From Spirochaetaceae bacterium (GTDB lineage: Bacteria > Spirochaetota > Spirochaetia > DSM-27196 > PXBQ01): a stretch of 64,000 bases of DNA. The notes beneath the pieces are model-generated. The model was not told the origin of the DNA. It worked only from the letters and a program-made list of their open reading frames with translations, and did no database searches. Location: positions 1 to 64,000 of the forward strand of contig REEC01000122.1 in the NCBI GenBank assembly GCA_007695285.1, written 5' to 3'. Shown piece by piece: positions 8,933-18,633 of this stretch (the stretch's first letter is position 1; each line of letters starts with the position of its first letter). The position numbers were made by a program, and so were the translations under genes.

Positions 8933-10150
8933 ATGGTCACAGCAATCGAAAACCAGAAGGTCAATAACCGTCGCGCGCGAAAAGCCACGCCACGGAGCCG
9001 TCAGCGACAGCTTCCGGGTTACTCGGAGTTGTCTTTGAGCGCCACCGTAGCGGCGTACAACAGCGCCGCGTCTGCCGGACGACTCCATACCGCGAAGAAT
9101 CGGGCGTCGTTCGGTGCCGAAACGGTGTGGCGCGCAGTCGCCGATGTCTCCGCGGCGACGCTCGAGATCCTTTCGGCTCTTCTGCGTTTCATCACGGCCG
9201 GTTATCACGTCGTTCACACGCCGGTGTACGCGGCTATGGTCGTGAGTTTCACAATTTTTGGGTTTCTGTACGCACCGCTCGATGCGCGCGTTTCTGAGCT
9301 GCATCGTCTGCCCGCGGTTGTATTGCCGGAAGCCGGTACGAATGCCGACACGGTTTTCGCGTCGCTTGTTCCCAACCGAGCCGATATGGACGAACCGGTC
9401 GACGTGGACATATCACGATTTCAGAGGCTCTCGGTTCGGGAGTACACGGTCGCACGCGGTGATACGCTCTCGGGGATCGCGCTCAGAAACAACATACGCG
9501 TCGAGACGCTGATCAGTTTCAACGGGATTACCGACGCTCGTCGTGTCCCGGCAGGGCGTGTTCTCCGGATTCCGAGCGCCGACGGGGTCGTACACACCGT
9601 GCGACGTGGAGAGTCGTTAAGCGCTCTTTCGGCGCGATACGGTACTACGGTGAACGCCCTGCTCGACGCGAACGATCTCGCGAGCGCCGTAATCGCGCCA
9701 GGGCAGACTTTATTTGTCCCGGGTGGGCGGATGAACCCGACCGAGTTGAAGATCATCCTCGGCGAGTTGTTTCGGTATCCGACCGTCGGACGGTTCACCT
9801 CGGGCTTCGGGATGAGAGTTGATCCGTTCACCGGACTCAGGCGATTCCATAACGGTATCGATCTAGCGAATACGCCCGGTACCCCGGTTGTCGCGGCGAG
9901 TTCCGGCCGAATCGCTCACGTCGAGACGCGTAACCCGACGTACGGTAAGTTTGTGATCATGCAGCACGCCGGCGGGTTTCAAACCCTCTACGCGCACCTC
10001 GACACGATCTCGGTGAGTGTCGGGCAGACGGTGTCGCAAGGCGCCCGTGTCGGTCTGATGGGAAACTCCGGACGCAGCACCGGGCCGCATCTTCATTTCT
10101 CGGTCATCAAAGACGGCGTGTTCGTCGACCCGCTTCGGTACCTGCCGTAA
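8933..10150 (+). CDS. Membrane-anchored LysM-M23 metallopeptidase
   Basis: The protein has 405 residues. A basic N-terminal region of about 85 residues precedes one membrane helix (about 95-115), so it is probably a type II anchored periplasmic protein. Two LysM modules follow (about 163-207, EYTVARGDTLSGIA; about 220-264, VHTVRRGESLSALS). The C-terminal M23 (lysostaphin/NlpD-type) domain spans about 290-400 with zinc ligands in HNGIDLAN and HLHF, preceded by GNSGRSTGP. All ligand positions look intact, so it may be an active peptidoglycan endopeptidase rather than a degenerate activator. It is divergent from the signal peptidase operon and convergent with secA, with 18 bases between the stops. 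Confidence 0.9.
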   Translation: MVTAIENQKVNNRRARKATPRSRQRQLPGYSELSLSATVAAYNSAASAGRLHTAKNRASFGAETVWRAVADVSAATLEILSALLRFITAGYHVVHTPVYAAMVVSFTIFGFLYAPLDARVSELHRLPAVVLPEAGTNADTVFASLVPNRADMDEPVDVDISRFQRLSVREYTVARGDTLSGIALRNNIRVETLISFNGITDARRVPAGRVLRIPSADGVVHTVRRGESLSALSARYGTTVNALLDANDLASAVIAPGQTLFVPGGRMNPTELKIILGELFRYPTVGRFTSGFGMRVDPFTGLRRFHNGIDLANTPGTPVVAASSGRIAHVETRNPTYGKFVIMQHAGGFQTLYAHLDTISVSVGQTVSQGARVGLMGNSGRSTGPHLHFSVIKDGVFVDPLRYLP

Positions 10151-10168
10151 AACGCGGAATACGCGCTC

Positions 10169-12904
10169 TCACGAGCCGTGGCAGTGTTTGTATTTTTTGC
10201 CGCTTCCGCATGGGCAGAGGTCGTTCCGTCCGACCTTCGGTACGGTCCTTTTGACTTGAGCCCGGTCCGCGACCGCCGCGCCCCCGGCCGCAGAGCGTGC
10301 CGCGGCGCCCGCAAAGACCCCCATCTGATGATGTGACTCGACCGCGCCGCCCGTGGCGTGGCGGATCGGCTCGCGGCGGCGGAAACCGTCGGCTTTCACC
10401 GCGAACAGCTTCCGCGCGATCGCGACGCGGATGTCGTAAACGAGTTGGTCGAAGATCTGGAACCCCTCGAGCTTGTACTCGAGCAGCGGATTCCGCTGTG
10501 CGTAACTCCTGAGATACACGGCCTCGCGAAGCGCTTCAAGGTTCTCGAGGTGCTCCTGCCATCTATGATCGATATTCCGGAGATACTCAAAACGGATCGC
10601 AAGATTGAGTTCGCGCCGACCGACGTACTCTTCTTTCTGCCGGACTTCCTCGCGTAACTCCTCGACGAGTTTCGTCACGATTTCACTCGCTTTGAGCCGC
10701 GATAGGTCGTCGACCGTTGCGTTTGGCGTGAAGAGTAGGCGTTCCTTTAAGGCTGTGAGAAACTCGGGCAACAGTGACGGATCGTCGCTGCGCGCGTTGT
10801 CGTACGGCTCAATCGCTTCCTCGATGACGTCGCGGGCGGTTACGATGACTCGTTCTGCAAGATTGTCGTTGCTCAGGATCTGATTGCGTTGGTCGTAAAT
10901 GAGCTTTCTTTGCTCGTTCAACACATCATCGTACTCGAGAAGGTGTTTTCGTATCTCGAAGTTCCGCTCTTCGACCTTCGTTTGCGCGCGTTCGATGCTC
11001 TTGTTGATCCACGGGTGGTTTAGCGGCTCGCCGGGCGGTAGACCTTTCGCCATGATCGACTTGAGGTTGATGGAACCGCGCCCAAACAGACGCATCAGGT
11101 CGTCGTCCATCGAAAGATAGAACTTCGACTCGCCCGGGTCCCCCTGGCGGCCCGAGCGGCCACGGAGCTGGTTGTCGATGCGTCGCGATTCGTGACGCTC
11201 GGTTCCGAGCACGTACAAGCCGCCGGCTTCCTGGACTTCGCGATACTGCGGACGCCACGCCTCGGTTTCGCGTGCGAGCGCGGCGAAGTATTCCTGATCG
11301 CCTGCCTCGCTGCCCGCGCGCCGCCGTGCGCGATACTCGGGGTTTCCGCCCAGTTTGATGTCGGTACCGCGGCCGGCCATGTTTGTCGCGATTGTCACGG
11401 CGCCTTTTGCGCCGGCTTCGGCGATTATCAGCGCTTCGCGCGCGTGGTTTTTGGCGTTCAGAACCTCGTGCGGGATACCCCGCTTGGTCAGGAGCTTTGC
11501 GAGCGTTTCAGATTTTTCGATTGAAACGGTTCCGACCAGCGTCGGTTGCCCCTTATTCTGTGCTCGCTGAATTTCGTCGCAGATCGCGTCAAACTTTTCT
11601 TTCTCATTGATATAGATCACATCGTCCTGGTCCAGACGAGCGACGGGTCGATTGGTCGGGATGACCACGACGTCGAGCCCGTAGATGTTACCGAATTCCT
11701 TTTCTTCGGTCTCAGCCGTTCCGGTCATGCCTGAGATCTTGTCGTACATGCGGAAAAAATTCTGAAACGTGATAGTAGCGAGCGTCCTGTTCCGTTGCGC
11801 GATCCGGATGCCTTCTTTCGCCTCGATTGCCTGATGAAGTCCGTCGGAGTATCGGCGCCCATGAAGAATTCTCCCCGTGAACTCGTCGACGATCTGGACC
11901 TGGCCGTCTTTCACGACGTACTGGGTATCGAGGTGAAAAAGCTTGTGCGCGCGCATCGCCTGCGTCGCGTGATGGATGTACTCGAATCCTTCGTCGTCGA
12001 AGAGAGAGCCCGTTATGATTTTGCGTCTCTGAAGCGCCGCCTCGAGGTTATTCAGACCTTCGTCGGTGAACGTAACCCTTTTGCCCTTTTCGTCGATCTT
12101 GAAATCGCCGACAAGGTCTTCATCGGGGTAGTCGCCGGTCTCAGGATCTTTCTCGCACTCGGTGAGATCGCCGACGATGCGATTCACCTCAAAATACTTC
12201 CGCGTGTCGTCGTCGGCGACGCCCGAGATGATGAGCGGTGTTCTTGCCTCGTCGATCAGGATCGAGTCGATCTCGTCGATGATGCAGAAGTGGTGGTGCT
12301 TCTGAACCGCCTTATCGTACTCGTAGCGCATGTTATCGCGCAGATAATCAAATCCGAACTCGTTGTTCGTTCCGTACGTTATGTCTTGGCCGTACTCGAG
12401 CTGACGCCCTTCGGTATCCATCGTCGAGAGAATCGTCCCGACCGAAAGCCCAAGGTAGGTGTACACCGGGCGCATCCAGTTCGCGTCGCGTTCGGCAAGG
12501 TAATCATTGACCGTGACGACATGAACGCCTTGTCCGTCGAGCGCGTTCAGGTACGCGGCCGTGACACACGACACGGTTTTTCCTTCTCCGGTCTTCATCT
12601 CCATGATCCGGCCTTGATGAAGTACGATCCCGCCCATCAGCTGAACGTCGTACAAGCGCTCGCCGAGCGTTCTTCGTGCCGCTTCACGCACGAGAGCGAA
12701 AGCCTCGGGAAGTACGTCGTCGAGCGACTCTCCCGCGGACAATCGTTGCTTGAATTTCTCGGTCTGTGCCGGAAACTCATGCTCGGGAAGCGCAACGGCC
12801 CACTTTTCGTACGCGTTGATGCGATGAAGAATCGGTAACAGCGATTCCAGGTCTTTTTTGTTTTTTGAACCGAAAACGAAATCGATTACTCGGTGAAGGA
12901 TCAT
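10169..12904 (-). CDS. secA: Preprotein translocase ATPase SecA
   Basis: The protein has 911 residues, usual for SecA. Visible parts: Walker A MKTGEGKT, Walker [17 protein letters not shown], helicase motif [13 protein letters not shown], and the C-terminal zinc-binding tail [13 protein letters not shown] that binds SecB and lipids. It drives post-translational export through SecYEG by ATP hydrolysis. I start it at the ATG at 12904 (MILHRVIDF); the extra 21 residues of the longer frame are not SecA-like. No Shine-Dalgarno sequence precedes this ATG. Instead a promoter-like pair ends six bases upstream, suggesting a leaderless message. It is a single-gene unit facing away from the lipoprotein gene. 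Confidence 0.97.
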   Translation of the reverse strand: MILHRVIDFVFGSKNKKDLESLLPILHRINAYEKWAVALPEHEFPAQTEKFKQRLSAGESLDDVLPEAFALVREAARRTLGERLYDVQLMGGIVLHQGRIMEMKTGEGKTVSCVTAAYLNALDGQGVHVVTVNDYLAERDANWMRPVYTYLGLSVGTILSTMDTEGRQLEYGQDITYGTNNEFGFDYLRDNMRYEYDKAVQKHHHFCIIDEIDSILIDEARTPLIISGVADDDTRKYFEVNRIVGDLTECEKDPETGDYPDEDLVGDFKIDEKGKRVTFTDEGLNNLEAALQRRKIITGSLFDDEGFEYIHHATQAMRAHKLFHLDTQYVVKDGQVQIVDEFTGRILHGRRYSDGLHQAIEAKEGIRIAQRNRTLATITFQNFFRMYDKISGMTGTAETEEKEFGNIYGLDVVVIPTNRPVARLDQDDVIYINEKEKFDAICDEIQRAQNKGQPTLVGTVSIEKSETLAKLLTKRGIPHEVLNAKNHAREALIIAEAGAKGAVTIATNMAGRGTDIKLGGNPEYRARRRAGSEAGDQEYFAALARETEAWRPQYREVQEAGGLYVLGTERHESRRIDNQLRGRSGRQGDPGESKFYLSMDDDLMRLFGRGSINLKSIMAKGLPPGEPLNHPWINKSIERAQTKVEERNFEIRKHLLEYDDVLNEQRKLIYDQRNQILSNDNLAERVIVTARDVIEEAIEPYDNARSDDPSLLPEFLTALKERLLFTPNATVDDLSRLKASEIVTKLVEELREEVRQKEEYVGRRELNLAIRFEYLRNIDHRWQEHLENLEALREAVYLRSYAQRNPLLEYKLEGFQIFDQLVYDIRVAIARKLFAVKADGFRRREPIRHATGGAVESHHQMGVFAGAAARSAAGGAAVADRAQVKRTVPKVGRNDLCPCGSGKKYKHCHGS

Positions 12905-12910
12905 GGAGAA

Positions 12911-12939
12911 AATGTATACGTTTCGGATACCGGGGTCAA
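12911..12939 (-). promoter_or_regulatory. Predicted secA promoter giving a leaderless transcript
   Basis: On the minus strand TTGACC (12934-12939) is followed after 17 bases by TACATT (12911-12916), then six bases (TTCTCC) and the secA ATG. Transcription would be expected to start at or within a base or two of the ATG. Confidence 0.4.
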
Positions 12940-12981
12940 GATTCCCCGAACCGGCGTCCTGCGGCACGACGGTAGTTCAGA

Positions 12982-13011
12982 TTGACATCTGAACGGCGCG
13001 CCGAGTAGTAT
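12982..13011 (+). promoter_or_regulatory. Predicted promoter of the lipoprotein-nnr operon (leaderless)
   Basis: TTGACA (12982-12987), an 18-base spacer and TAGTAT (13006-13011) are followed by only six bases (GAAACG) before the ATG at 13018. There is no room for a ribosome-binding site, so the message should be leaderless. Confidence 0.55.
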
Positions 13012-13017
13012 GAAACG

Positions 13018-14235
13018 ATGAAGTCTGGTGCTACGATCGCGTGTTTTCTCGGTATCCTGCTGATGCTTCTCGCCGGTTGTGGGGCTCGTTCGATCCCCCA
13101 ATTCGAACGCGAGCACCTTTTTGATCTTGAAATAGGGAAGATGGAAAACCAACTCGACCTTCTGCTCGCGCAGGGGCTGCCGTACGACGCCGCCACCCGC
13201 GTGCGGATGCGCGACGGTATCTTTTATATCGCGAACGGAAACGCAAACAAGATAATGGAGTTCACGTCGTACGGAGATCTGCTTGGGATCGTGTTTGATC
13301 CGGATGAGAACCCGCGTCCCGTGTCGCTTCAGAGCCCGCGCGAGGGACTCGCGGCGAGTCGTCGGGCGCACTCGTACCCGTTCCTCCAGACCGGGGCGAT
13401 CGCGATCACGAACGACAAAACGATGCTGGTCGAGGACAGACTCCCTCCCGAGCGATCGATTTTCGACGATCAACTCGACGTGATTCTCAACCGCATTGTT
13501 CTGAGATTCTCGCCATCAGGACGTGTAGTCGATTATATCGGTCAGGAAGGTATCGGCGGCACGCCGTTTCCGTTCATTCATGACATTCACGTAAACCGGA
13601 ACGACGAGATCATCGTTCTCTCCCGGACGATGACCAGCTGGCTGGTGTACTGGTTCTCCGCCGACGGAGATGCACGTTTCACCGTCGAGATCGCGCTCGA
13701 CCGGCTTCCTATTCCGGGCGACGAGACCGACGTCGTCGCGATGCTCGAGACCGTTGTGCCCGGGTTTGATCATACGGAGCTGTACCTGAAGCTCAATTAC
13801 TATCGCCGGTCTCACGACGAAACGACCGGCGCGCGTAGCGGGATCACGATGGATCCGTCACGTGTGTACAGGCTGGATTTGACGACCGGCAGATACGAGG
13901 ACTTTTTCGAGGTCCCCGCGAACCGTCGACGTGTATCGACGTTCAACCCGTTCGACCGTGAAGAGATTGAGTTTCACTACGAGTTGATCGGCGTGGGCCC
14001 CGGCCGGAATCTCTTTTTTCTCTCGCGCGAGATGGGGAATTCAGCGCAGCTCCTGATCCAGAACGCGTCGGGACGCGTCGTCCGGAGAAGAACGTTGACA
14101 ATCGAGGATGATGAGATCGAGTATAGTGCGTTTTCGGTCTCACCCGAGGGGATTCTTGTCGGCCTATTGGCGTGGCATGACGTCGCTCGCGTCGTGTGGT
14201 GGAGGACGGATCGGCTAATCGGAAGCACATCATGA
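13018..14235 (+). CDS. Conserved spirochaetal lipoprotein, beta-propeller-like
   Basis: The protein has 405 residues. A type II signal peptide ends in the lipobox LLAGC (Cys21), so it is a lipoprotein. The rest contains repeated strand-rich segments of the NHL/6-bladed kind, such as VRMRDGIFYIANGNANKIMEFTSYGDLLGIV, suggesting a propeller that binds a partner or ligand. I associate it loosely with the uncharacterised leptospiral LIC_12708-type lipoproteins; this is recollection, not a search. Its stop overlaps the start of nnr (ATGA), so the two genes are translationally coupled, though no functional link is evident. Confidence 0.7.
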   Translation: MKSGATIACFLGILLMLLAGCGARSIPQFEREHLFDLEIGKMENQLDLLLAQGLPYDAATRVRMRDGIFYIANGNANKIMEFTSYGDLLGIVFDPDENPRPVSLQSPREGLAASRRAHSYPFLQTGAIAITNDKTMLVEDRLPPERSIFDDQLDVILNRIVLRFSPSGRVVDYIGQEGIGGTPFPFIHDIHVNRNDEIIVLSRTMTSWLVYWFSADGDARFTVEIALDRLPIPGDETDVVAMLETVVPGFDHTELYLKLNYYRRSHDETTGARSGITMDPSRVYRLDLTTGRYEDFFEVPANRRRVSTFNPFDREEIEFHYELIGVGPGRNLFFLSREMGNSAQLLIQNASGRVVRRRTLTIEDDEIEYSAFSVSPEGILVGLLAWHDVARVVWWRTDRLIGSTS

Positions 14236-15725
14236 CGCCTCTTGTCTCGGCGAACGAGATGGCGGCGATCGATCGCGCGGCGCAGAGCCGGTACGGAATC
14301 CCCGGCCCGGCTCTCATGGAGAACGCCGGGCAGAGAGCCTTCGACCGGCTCGTCGACACTCTTTATCCAAACGCGAGAATCGTTTTTCTCGTCGGGCCCG
14401 GCAATAACGGCGGCGACGCGTGCGTGATGGCACGGCGCGCCGCGTGCGACGGTGGATACCGACCGATTGTTGTTGCCGTTGACGACCGCGTTCGACGGTC
14501 CGACGGTGTCGCGTCGTGCGCGTCGTACGGGGTTCGCGTCTTGAGTTTTGAGTCCGACCGCGGTGCGGCGGAAACCGCGATCGACGACGCCGACTGTATC
14601 GTTGACGGCATCGCCGGTACCGGAATAAAAGGCGCACTGCGGCCCGCCGCGGCTGAAATCGTCGGGTTTGTGAACGCGGTACCTCGACGGGTCGTTTCGC
14701 TCGACGTTCCGAGCGGTGCCTACGACGGTTTCTCGACGAGCGATCCGATCGTCGACGCATCGGAGACGTTCACTATGGGACTGCCGAAAACGAGCCTCTA
14801 TCGCCTCGCAGTCCGGCCTCACGCGGGAGCGATATCCGTCGTGTCGCCGGGATTCCCGCCCGAGTTGCTCGTATCGGCCAAGCACGATGCGGTTCTGCTC
14901 GACGAACGCGACAAATTGACCGTGCTCGATGCTGTCTCGCCCGACGCGCACAAGGGTCGCCGTGGGCACGTCGCCGTGTACGCGGGAGCGGTCGGCACCT
15001 CGGGGGCGGCGGTCCTCGCCGCGCGTGCGGCTGTTCACGCGGGTGCGGGGCTCGTGACGTTGACGATTGACGACGCCGAGTACGCCGCGGCAGCCGCGCG
15101 CTGTCTGTCGGTCATGGTTCGGCCGTCCACGGTATATCTCGAACCGCCGAGACGCGCGAGTGCGTTTGTACTCGGTCCAGGATGGGGAACGGGCGAGGGA
15201 CGCGCCGAAACGTTCGAGGCTTTGATTGCCGACGGACGTCCGGGCGTGCTCGACGCCGACGCGCTCGTTCTTCTCGCAGGGTACGCTGAGAAAGCCGGCA
15301 CCGTCGATCTGCACGAGGGCTGGGTCTTGACGCCGCACCCCGCCGAACTCGCTCGGCTTCTCGGTCTTGCGATCAAGAACGTACTCGCCGATCCATTTGG
15401 CGCGGCGAAAGACGCCGCGACGCGCTTCAACTCAATCTGTGTGCTCAAGAGCTTCGTGACGTACATCGCTTCCCCAGACGAGACCACCGCGGTATGGGAC
15501 GGCATGACCCGGGAGCTCGGGACCGGCGGTAGCGGCGACGTTCTCGCGGGAGTCGTCGGTGCGCTGCTCGCACGCGGCCTTGATGCACCCGCGGCCGCCC
15601 GGGCGGCGGTCGTGATCCACGGTGAGGCGGGCAAGCTCGCGGCGCAGCAGATCGGATGGTTCTCCGCCGAGCAGCTTTTTGGGTATATCGCCCAGATCGC
15701 GAACGACCGGTTTATACGCGCATGA
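14232..15725 (+). CDS. nnr: Bifunctional NAD(P)H-hydrate epimerase / ADP-dependent dehydratase
   Basis: The protein has 497 residues. The N-terminal half (about 1-215) is the YjeF_N/NnrE epimerase domain, with GPGNNGGDACVMARR as its signature and SLDVPSGAY near its end. The C-terminal half (about 225-490) is the NnrD/YjeF_C carbohydrate-kinase-like dehydratase, with KGRRGHVAVYAG, LGPGWGTGEG, VLDADAL, LTPHPAEL and the nucleotide-site motif GTGGSGDVLAG. Together they repair hydrated NADH and NADPH. I chose the ATG at 14232 because it overlaps the upstream stop and begins directly with the domain (MTPLVSANEM); the frame extends 12 codons further upstream inside the lipoprotein gene. Confidence 0.93.
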   Translation: MTPLVSANEMAAIDRAAQSRYGIPGPALMENAGQRAFDRLVDTLYPNARIVFLVGPGNNGGDACVMARRAACDGGYRPIVVAVDDRVRRSDGVASCASYGVRVLSFESDRGAAETAIDDADCIVDGIAGTGIKGALRPAAAEIVGFVNAVPRRVVSLDVPSGAYDGFSTSDPIVDASETFTMGLPKTSLYRLAVRPHAGAISVVSPGFPPELLVSAKHDAVLLDERDKLTVLDAVSPDAHKGRRGHVAVYAGAVGTSGAAVLAARAAVHAGAGLVTLTIDDAEYAAAAARCLSVMVRPSTVYLEPPRRASAFVLGPGWGTGEGRAETFEALIADGRPGVLDADALVLLAGYAEKAGTVDLHEGWVLTPHPAELARLLGLAIKNVLADPFGAAKDAATRFNSICVLKSFVTYIASPDETTAVWDGMTRELGTGGSGDVLAGVVGALLARGLDAPAAARAAVVIHGEAGKLAAQQIGWFSAEQLFGYIAQIANDRFIRA

Positions 15726-16234
15726 AGAGAAATCGCCGCGAAGACAGGGACCCGACACAAGGATTTTCCGAGCACGCGTACCATTACAACCGGGAAGAAC
15801 GTCTTGCGATGCGTGGTAAACACAATAAGGACGAGGGTGGTTTCTTCAGGCGCAACAAAGGTCTCGTGATCGTTCTGATCGATCTTGTTTTTCTCGCGAT
15901 CATCGCCGCTGTGTTCTTTGTCGTGCTGCGCCCGGACGAAACGAGTGTTTCGCGTGATGGGTACACATTTTCAGTTCGCGCGGTCGAGTTCGGTGACGAG
16001 TTGTTGATCACGGTTCGCGTGACCACGACACCCCGGGACGCGCCCGATGCGACGGACCCGGTTTTTCGCGTGGTCTTCCCCGATGGGACGACGGTTACCG
16101 ACGTCGTCCCCAGCGAAGGAGCCGAGACTGTCGTGCGCCGTACAATCGAGTCGTTCGGCGCATCAGTGGTTTCCGTCGAGATCGAGTTCCGTGGTGAACG
16201 TCTCACGCCGGCGACGGACATCCTCAGCGAATAG
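15722..16234 (+). CDS. Small membrane-anchored protein with extracytoplasmic beta-rich domain
   Basis: The protein has 170 residues and is not a family I recognise. The first 33 residues are highly basic, followed by one membrane helix (about 40-62; VLIDLVFLAIIAAVFFVVL). The remaining 105 residues are rich in Val, Thr and Asp and look like a small immunoglobulin-like domain outside the membrane (YTFSVRAVEFGDELLITVRV). The start ATG overlaps the nnr stop (ATGA), making it third in the lipoprotein-nnr operon. Confidence 0.75.
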   Translation: MKRNRREDRDPTQGFSEHAYHYNREERLAMRGKHNKDEGGFFRRNKGLVIVLIDLVFLAIIAAVFFVVLRPDETSVSRDGYTFSVRAVEFGDELLITVRVTTTPRDAPDATDPVFRVVFPDGTTVTDVVPSEGAETVVRRTIESFGASVVSVEIEFRGERLTPATDILSE

Positions 16235-16264
16235 GAGTCCTTTCGGAACGGAGATCACGGGAGG

Positions 16265-16293
16265 TTGACCGGCAATCCTGTTCGGACTATGCT
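16265..16293 (+). promoter_or_regulatory. Predicted sigma70-type promoter
   Basis: TTGACC (16265-16270), a 17-base spacer and TATGCT (16288-16293) precede the membrane protein gene starting at 16346. The predicted leader is about 45 bases and contains GAGGAGG next to the start. Confidence 0.5.
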
Positions 16294-16345
16294 TCACGAC
16301 GAAATCACCGAAAAAGTCACTTGTTTCTCGCACGAGGAGGCAGAG

Positions 16346-16759
16346 ATGTACCAGTTATTCTTTTTGTCGGTAGCGACGAACCTCGTCGCGGGTTATCTGT
16401 TGTCGCATTTGTTCCTTCGCGAGAAAATCGGAGCGCTGGTCGTATTCGACCCGGAATTTCTCACGAGCCGAACGGTTTACACCGTAGTCGGTACTCTGGC
16501 GGTGGTCGTCGGCGCGTTGCGGATCGTGTTCGTGACGCCGGGCGACGTCGTCGTGGTCGGGGATCTGCTGCCGGCGCTTTCGGGTCTCGTCGCGGGTGTG
16601 ACGCTCATCCTGATCGCGTATCTTGAGCGTGTCGACGCGCCGTTCGCGTTCGCTCTCCGGCTGGGAGGCATCCTCGGCGAGCGTCGGAACACCGTAGGGA
16701 TCGTGGCGATCGTTATCGGTGTTTTGCATTTCTTCGTTCCGCGTCTTCTGTTTTTTTAG
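16346..16759 (+). CDS. Small integral membrane protein of unknown function
   Basis: The protein has 137 residues with about four membrane helices: LFFLSVATNLVAGYL, a helix around VVGTLAVVVGALRIVFV, another around LLPALSGLVAGVTLILIAYL, and the C-terminal IVAIVIGVLHFFVPRLLF. I chose the ATG at 16346 because GAGGAGG lies eight bases upstream and the first helix begins at once; the open frame extends 27 codons further but would put a charged tail in front. No enzyme motif is visible. A Nudix gene starts 11 bases later and is probably co-transcribed. Confidence 0.75.
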   Translation: MYQLFFLSVATNLVAGYLLSHLFLREKIGALVVFDPEFLTSRTVYTVVGTLAVVVGALRIVFVTPGDVVVVGDLLPALSGLVAGVTLILIAYLERVDAPFAFALRLGGILGERRNTVGIVAIVIGVLHFFVPRLLFF

Positions 16760-16770
16760 GTCTCTGTCAG

Positions 16771-17184
16771 GTGTCCGCGAAGCCGTCGGTCTCGACGGCG
16801 GCGATCATCCGCCGCGGCGATGAGATCCTTGTCGGGTTGCGTTTGGCGGGCGGAGACGTCGGTAATCGGTGGGAGTTTCCGGGAGGCAAGGCGGAGCCCG
16901 GCGAGTCGCCCGAAGCCGCGCTACGGCGCGAACTGCGCGAAGAACTCGGGATCGAAGCGGAGATCGGCGCGGAGATCGGTGAGACCCGTTTTTCGCACCG
17001 CGGCAGGGAGATCCGGCTGGTGGCATTCGAGGTCACGACGTGGACCGGATCGCCTCAAACCCGCGAACACCGTACGCTGCGGTGGGTAGCGGCTGCCGAA
17101 CTCGAGCGGCTCGCGCTTGTCGAGTCGGACCGGCGGCTGTATGAGAGACTTTTTGGGTCGGGTTTATTCGATTCGCTCCAGTAG
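16771..17184 (+). CDS. mutT: MutT-type Nudix hydrolase
   Basis: The protein has 137 residues. The Nudix box is complete at about 40-62: GGKAEPGES followed by the REL-EELGI helix, matching GX5EX7REUXEEXGU. A typical MutT start (SVSTAAIIRRGDEILVGLR) precedes it, and the EFPGGK motif is that of 8-oxo-dGTP pyrophosphohydrolases, so it probably cleans oxidised GTP/dGTP from the nucleotide pool. The start is a GTG with only a weak AGG ten bases upstream, placed 11 bases after the preceding membrane-protein stop. It converges on glgC. Confidence 0.88.
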   Translation: MSAKPSVSTAAIIRRGDEILVGLRLAGGDVGNRWEFPGGKAEPGESPEAALRRELREELGIEAEIGAEIGETRFSHRGREIRLVAFEVTTWTGSPQTREHRTLRWVAAAELERLALVESDRRLYERLFGSGLFDSLQ

Positions 17185-17214
17185 TCCCCGGCGACTCCTC
17201 GCTGCTGCGTCGCT

Positions 17215-18498
17215 CTACGCGATGATCGTTCCGGGCGGGACGATCGCGTTCTTCGGTATGATGATGATTCCGTCGCGCACATAGTGGTGCTCAAAATCAC
17301 CGTCCTCGGGTGTACCGTCCGACGTGCCGATGCGGGTGCCGTCGCCGATCCGCGCGTTTTTGTCGATTATTGCCCGTCGCACGACCACGTCGCGTCCGAT
17401 GCCGATGTCCGGTATCCCGTTACGTCGGTTTTCCGCGCGGTCCTCGGCCGTCTCGTAATGGTCTGCGCCCATGCAGACCACTCCGTCGAGATGTGATCCG
17501 GACTCTATGAACGTTCGGATCCCGACGATCGAACCGTGGATTGTCGCGTTCGTGATCACGCAACCGTCTGCTGCGAGCGAGCGTGATAACTCGCACCGGT
17601 TAAACTTCGACGCGGGCAAATCTCGGCGATGCGTGTAGATCGGCGCATGCTCGTCGTAAAAGTTGAAGTCAGGATTGATAGTCGCGAGGTTTATGTTCGT
17701 TTCGTAAAACGACTTGATCGTGCCGATGTCTTCCCAAAACCCGGTGTAAACGTACGGAAAGACCTTCATCTGCGATATCAGCATCGGGATGATCTCTTTC
17801 CCGAAGTCCGTGAACTGGTTGTTCAAGGCTTTTTCAAGAGCCTCAGCCTTGAAGAAGTAAATCCCCATCGACGCAAGGTACTCTTTACCGGCCGCGAGCT
17901 GTTGTTTTTCCGGATGAAGGTTTTGGGGTATTCTCATGTTGGAGATGTCGACCGATAGGGGAGGCTTCTCGGTGAACGCGTTGATCTGCCCGTCCTTTTC
18001 AACGGTCAAAATACCGAAGCCCACCGCGGCTTCTCGTGTAACGGGAGTCGTCGCGACCGTCACGTCCGCGCCCGACTCAAGATGGCGTCTATAAAAGTCG
18101 GATAGATCCATCCGGTAGAGCTGATCTCCCGAGAGGATCAGGTAGTCGCTGGGGTTTTGTGTCCTGAAGTGAACGAAGTTTTTCCGAACGGCGTCTGCGG
18201 TGCCCTCGTACCAGCCCGAGTGATCGAAAGTCTGTTCGGCTGCGAGGATCTCGACGAACCCGCGCGTAAACGAGTCAAAAATGTAGGTGTTCGCGAGGTG
18301 CAGGTGAAGCGATGCCGAGTTGAACTGCGTGAGGATGTAAATCTGTTTGAACCCCGCGTTGATGCTGTTCGAGATCGGAATATCGACGAGCCGGTACTTC
18401 GCGCCGAACGGTACGGCGGGTTTGGCCCGGTTCTTCGTCAAAGGGTAGAGGCGCGTACCCTTCCCGCCTCCCATGATGATGGACAAAACCTTGTTCAT
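17215..18498 (-). CDS. glgC: Glucose-1-phosphate adenylyltransferase (ADP-glucose pyrophosphorylase)
   Basis: The protein has 427 residues. It makes ADP-glucose for glycogen synthesis. The nucleotidyltransferase signature GGGKGTRLYPLT lies at the N-terminus, followed by KPAVPFGAKYRLVDIPISN, SGDQLYRMD and a substrate Lys region (TEKP). The last 140 residues form the left-handed beta-helix regulatory domain. I start at the ATG at 18498, preceded by AGAGGAT; the longer frame adds ten residues without support. The synthase gene glgA lies 3.7 kb away on the same strand, separated by the helicase-exonuclease pair on the opposite strand. Confidence 0.95.
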   Translation of the reverse strand: MNKVLSIIMGGGKGTRLYPLTKNRAKPAVPFGAKYRLVDIPISNSINAGFKQIYILTQFNSASLHLHLANTYIFDSFTRGFVEILAAEQTFDHSGWYEGTADAVRKNFVHFRTQNPSDYLILSGDQLYRMDLSDFYRRHLESGADVTVATTPVTREAAVGFGILTVEKDGQINAFTEKPPLSVDISNMRIPQNLHPEKQQLAAGKEYLASMGIYFFKAEALEKALNNQFTDFGKEIIPMLISQMKVFPYVYTGFWEDIGTIKSFYETNINLATINPDFNFYDEHAPIYTHRRDLPASKFNRCELSRSLAADGCVITNATIHGSIVGIRTFIESGSHLDGVVCMGADHYETAEDRAENRRNGIPDIGIGRDVVVRRAIIDKNARIGDGTRIGTSDGTPEDGDFEHHYVRDGIIIIPKNAIVPPGTIIA

Positions 18499-18515
18499 AA
18501 CTATCCTCTTGCCGT

Positions 18516-18545
18516 ATTGTATGGTCATGAGAGTAGTGCGGTCAA
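18516..18545 (-). promoter_or_regulatory. Predicted glgC promoter
   Basis: On the minus strand TTGACC (18540-18545), an 18-base spacer and TACAAT (18516-18521; five of six) precede the glgC start by about 18 bases, leaving room for the AGAGGAT ribosome site. Confidence 0.55.
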
Positions 18546-18633
18546 GGAAATTACGTCAGGAACCGGGAATTTCACCAGGATCTCATTGACAGCGATCGGT
18601 CGACGTGAGTACGCTTTCGCGGGAGGGCGGCGG

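Noticed and set aside
11795-12838. Plus-strand open frame of 347 codons
   Set aside because: Antisense to secA, a near-certain gene.
13977-15338. Minus-strand open frame of 453 codons
   Set aside because: Antisense to the lipoprotein end and nnr, which have clear family motifs; the antisense product is low-complexity and Arg-rich.
18586-18615. TTGACA with TACGCT as helicase promoter
   Set aside because: The -35 is perfect but the -10 matches poorly and the spacer is 18; not strong enough to list.
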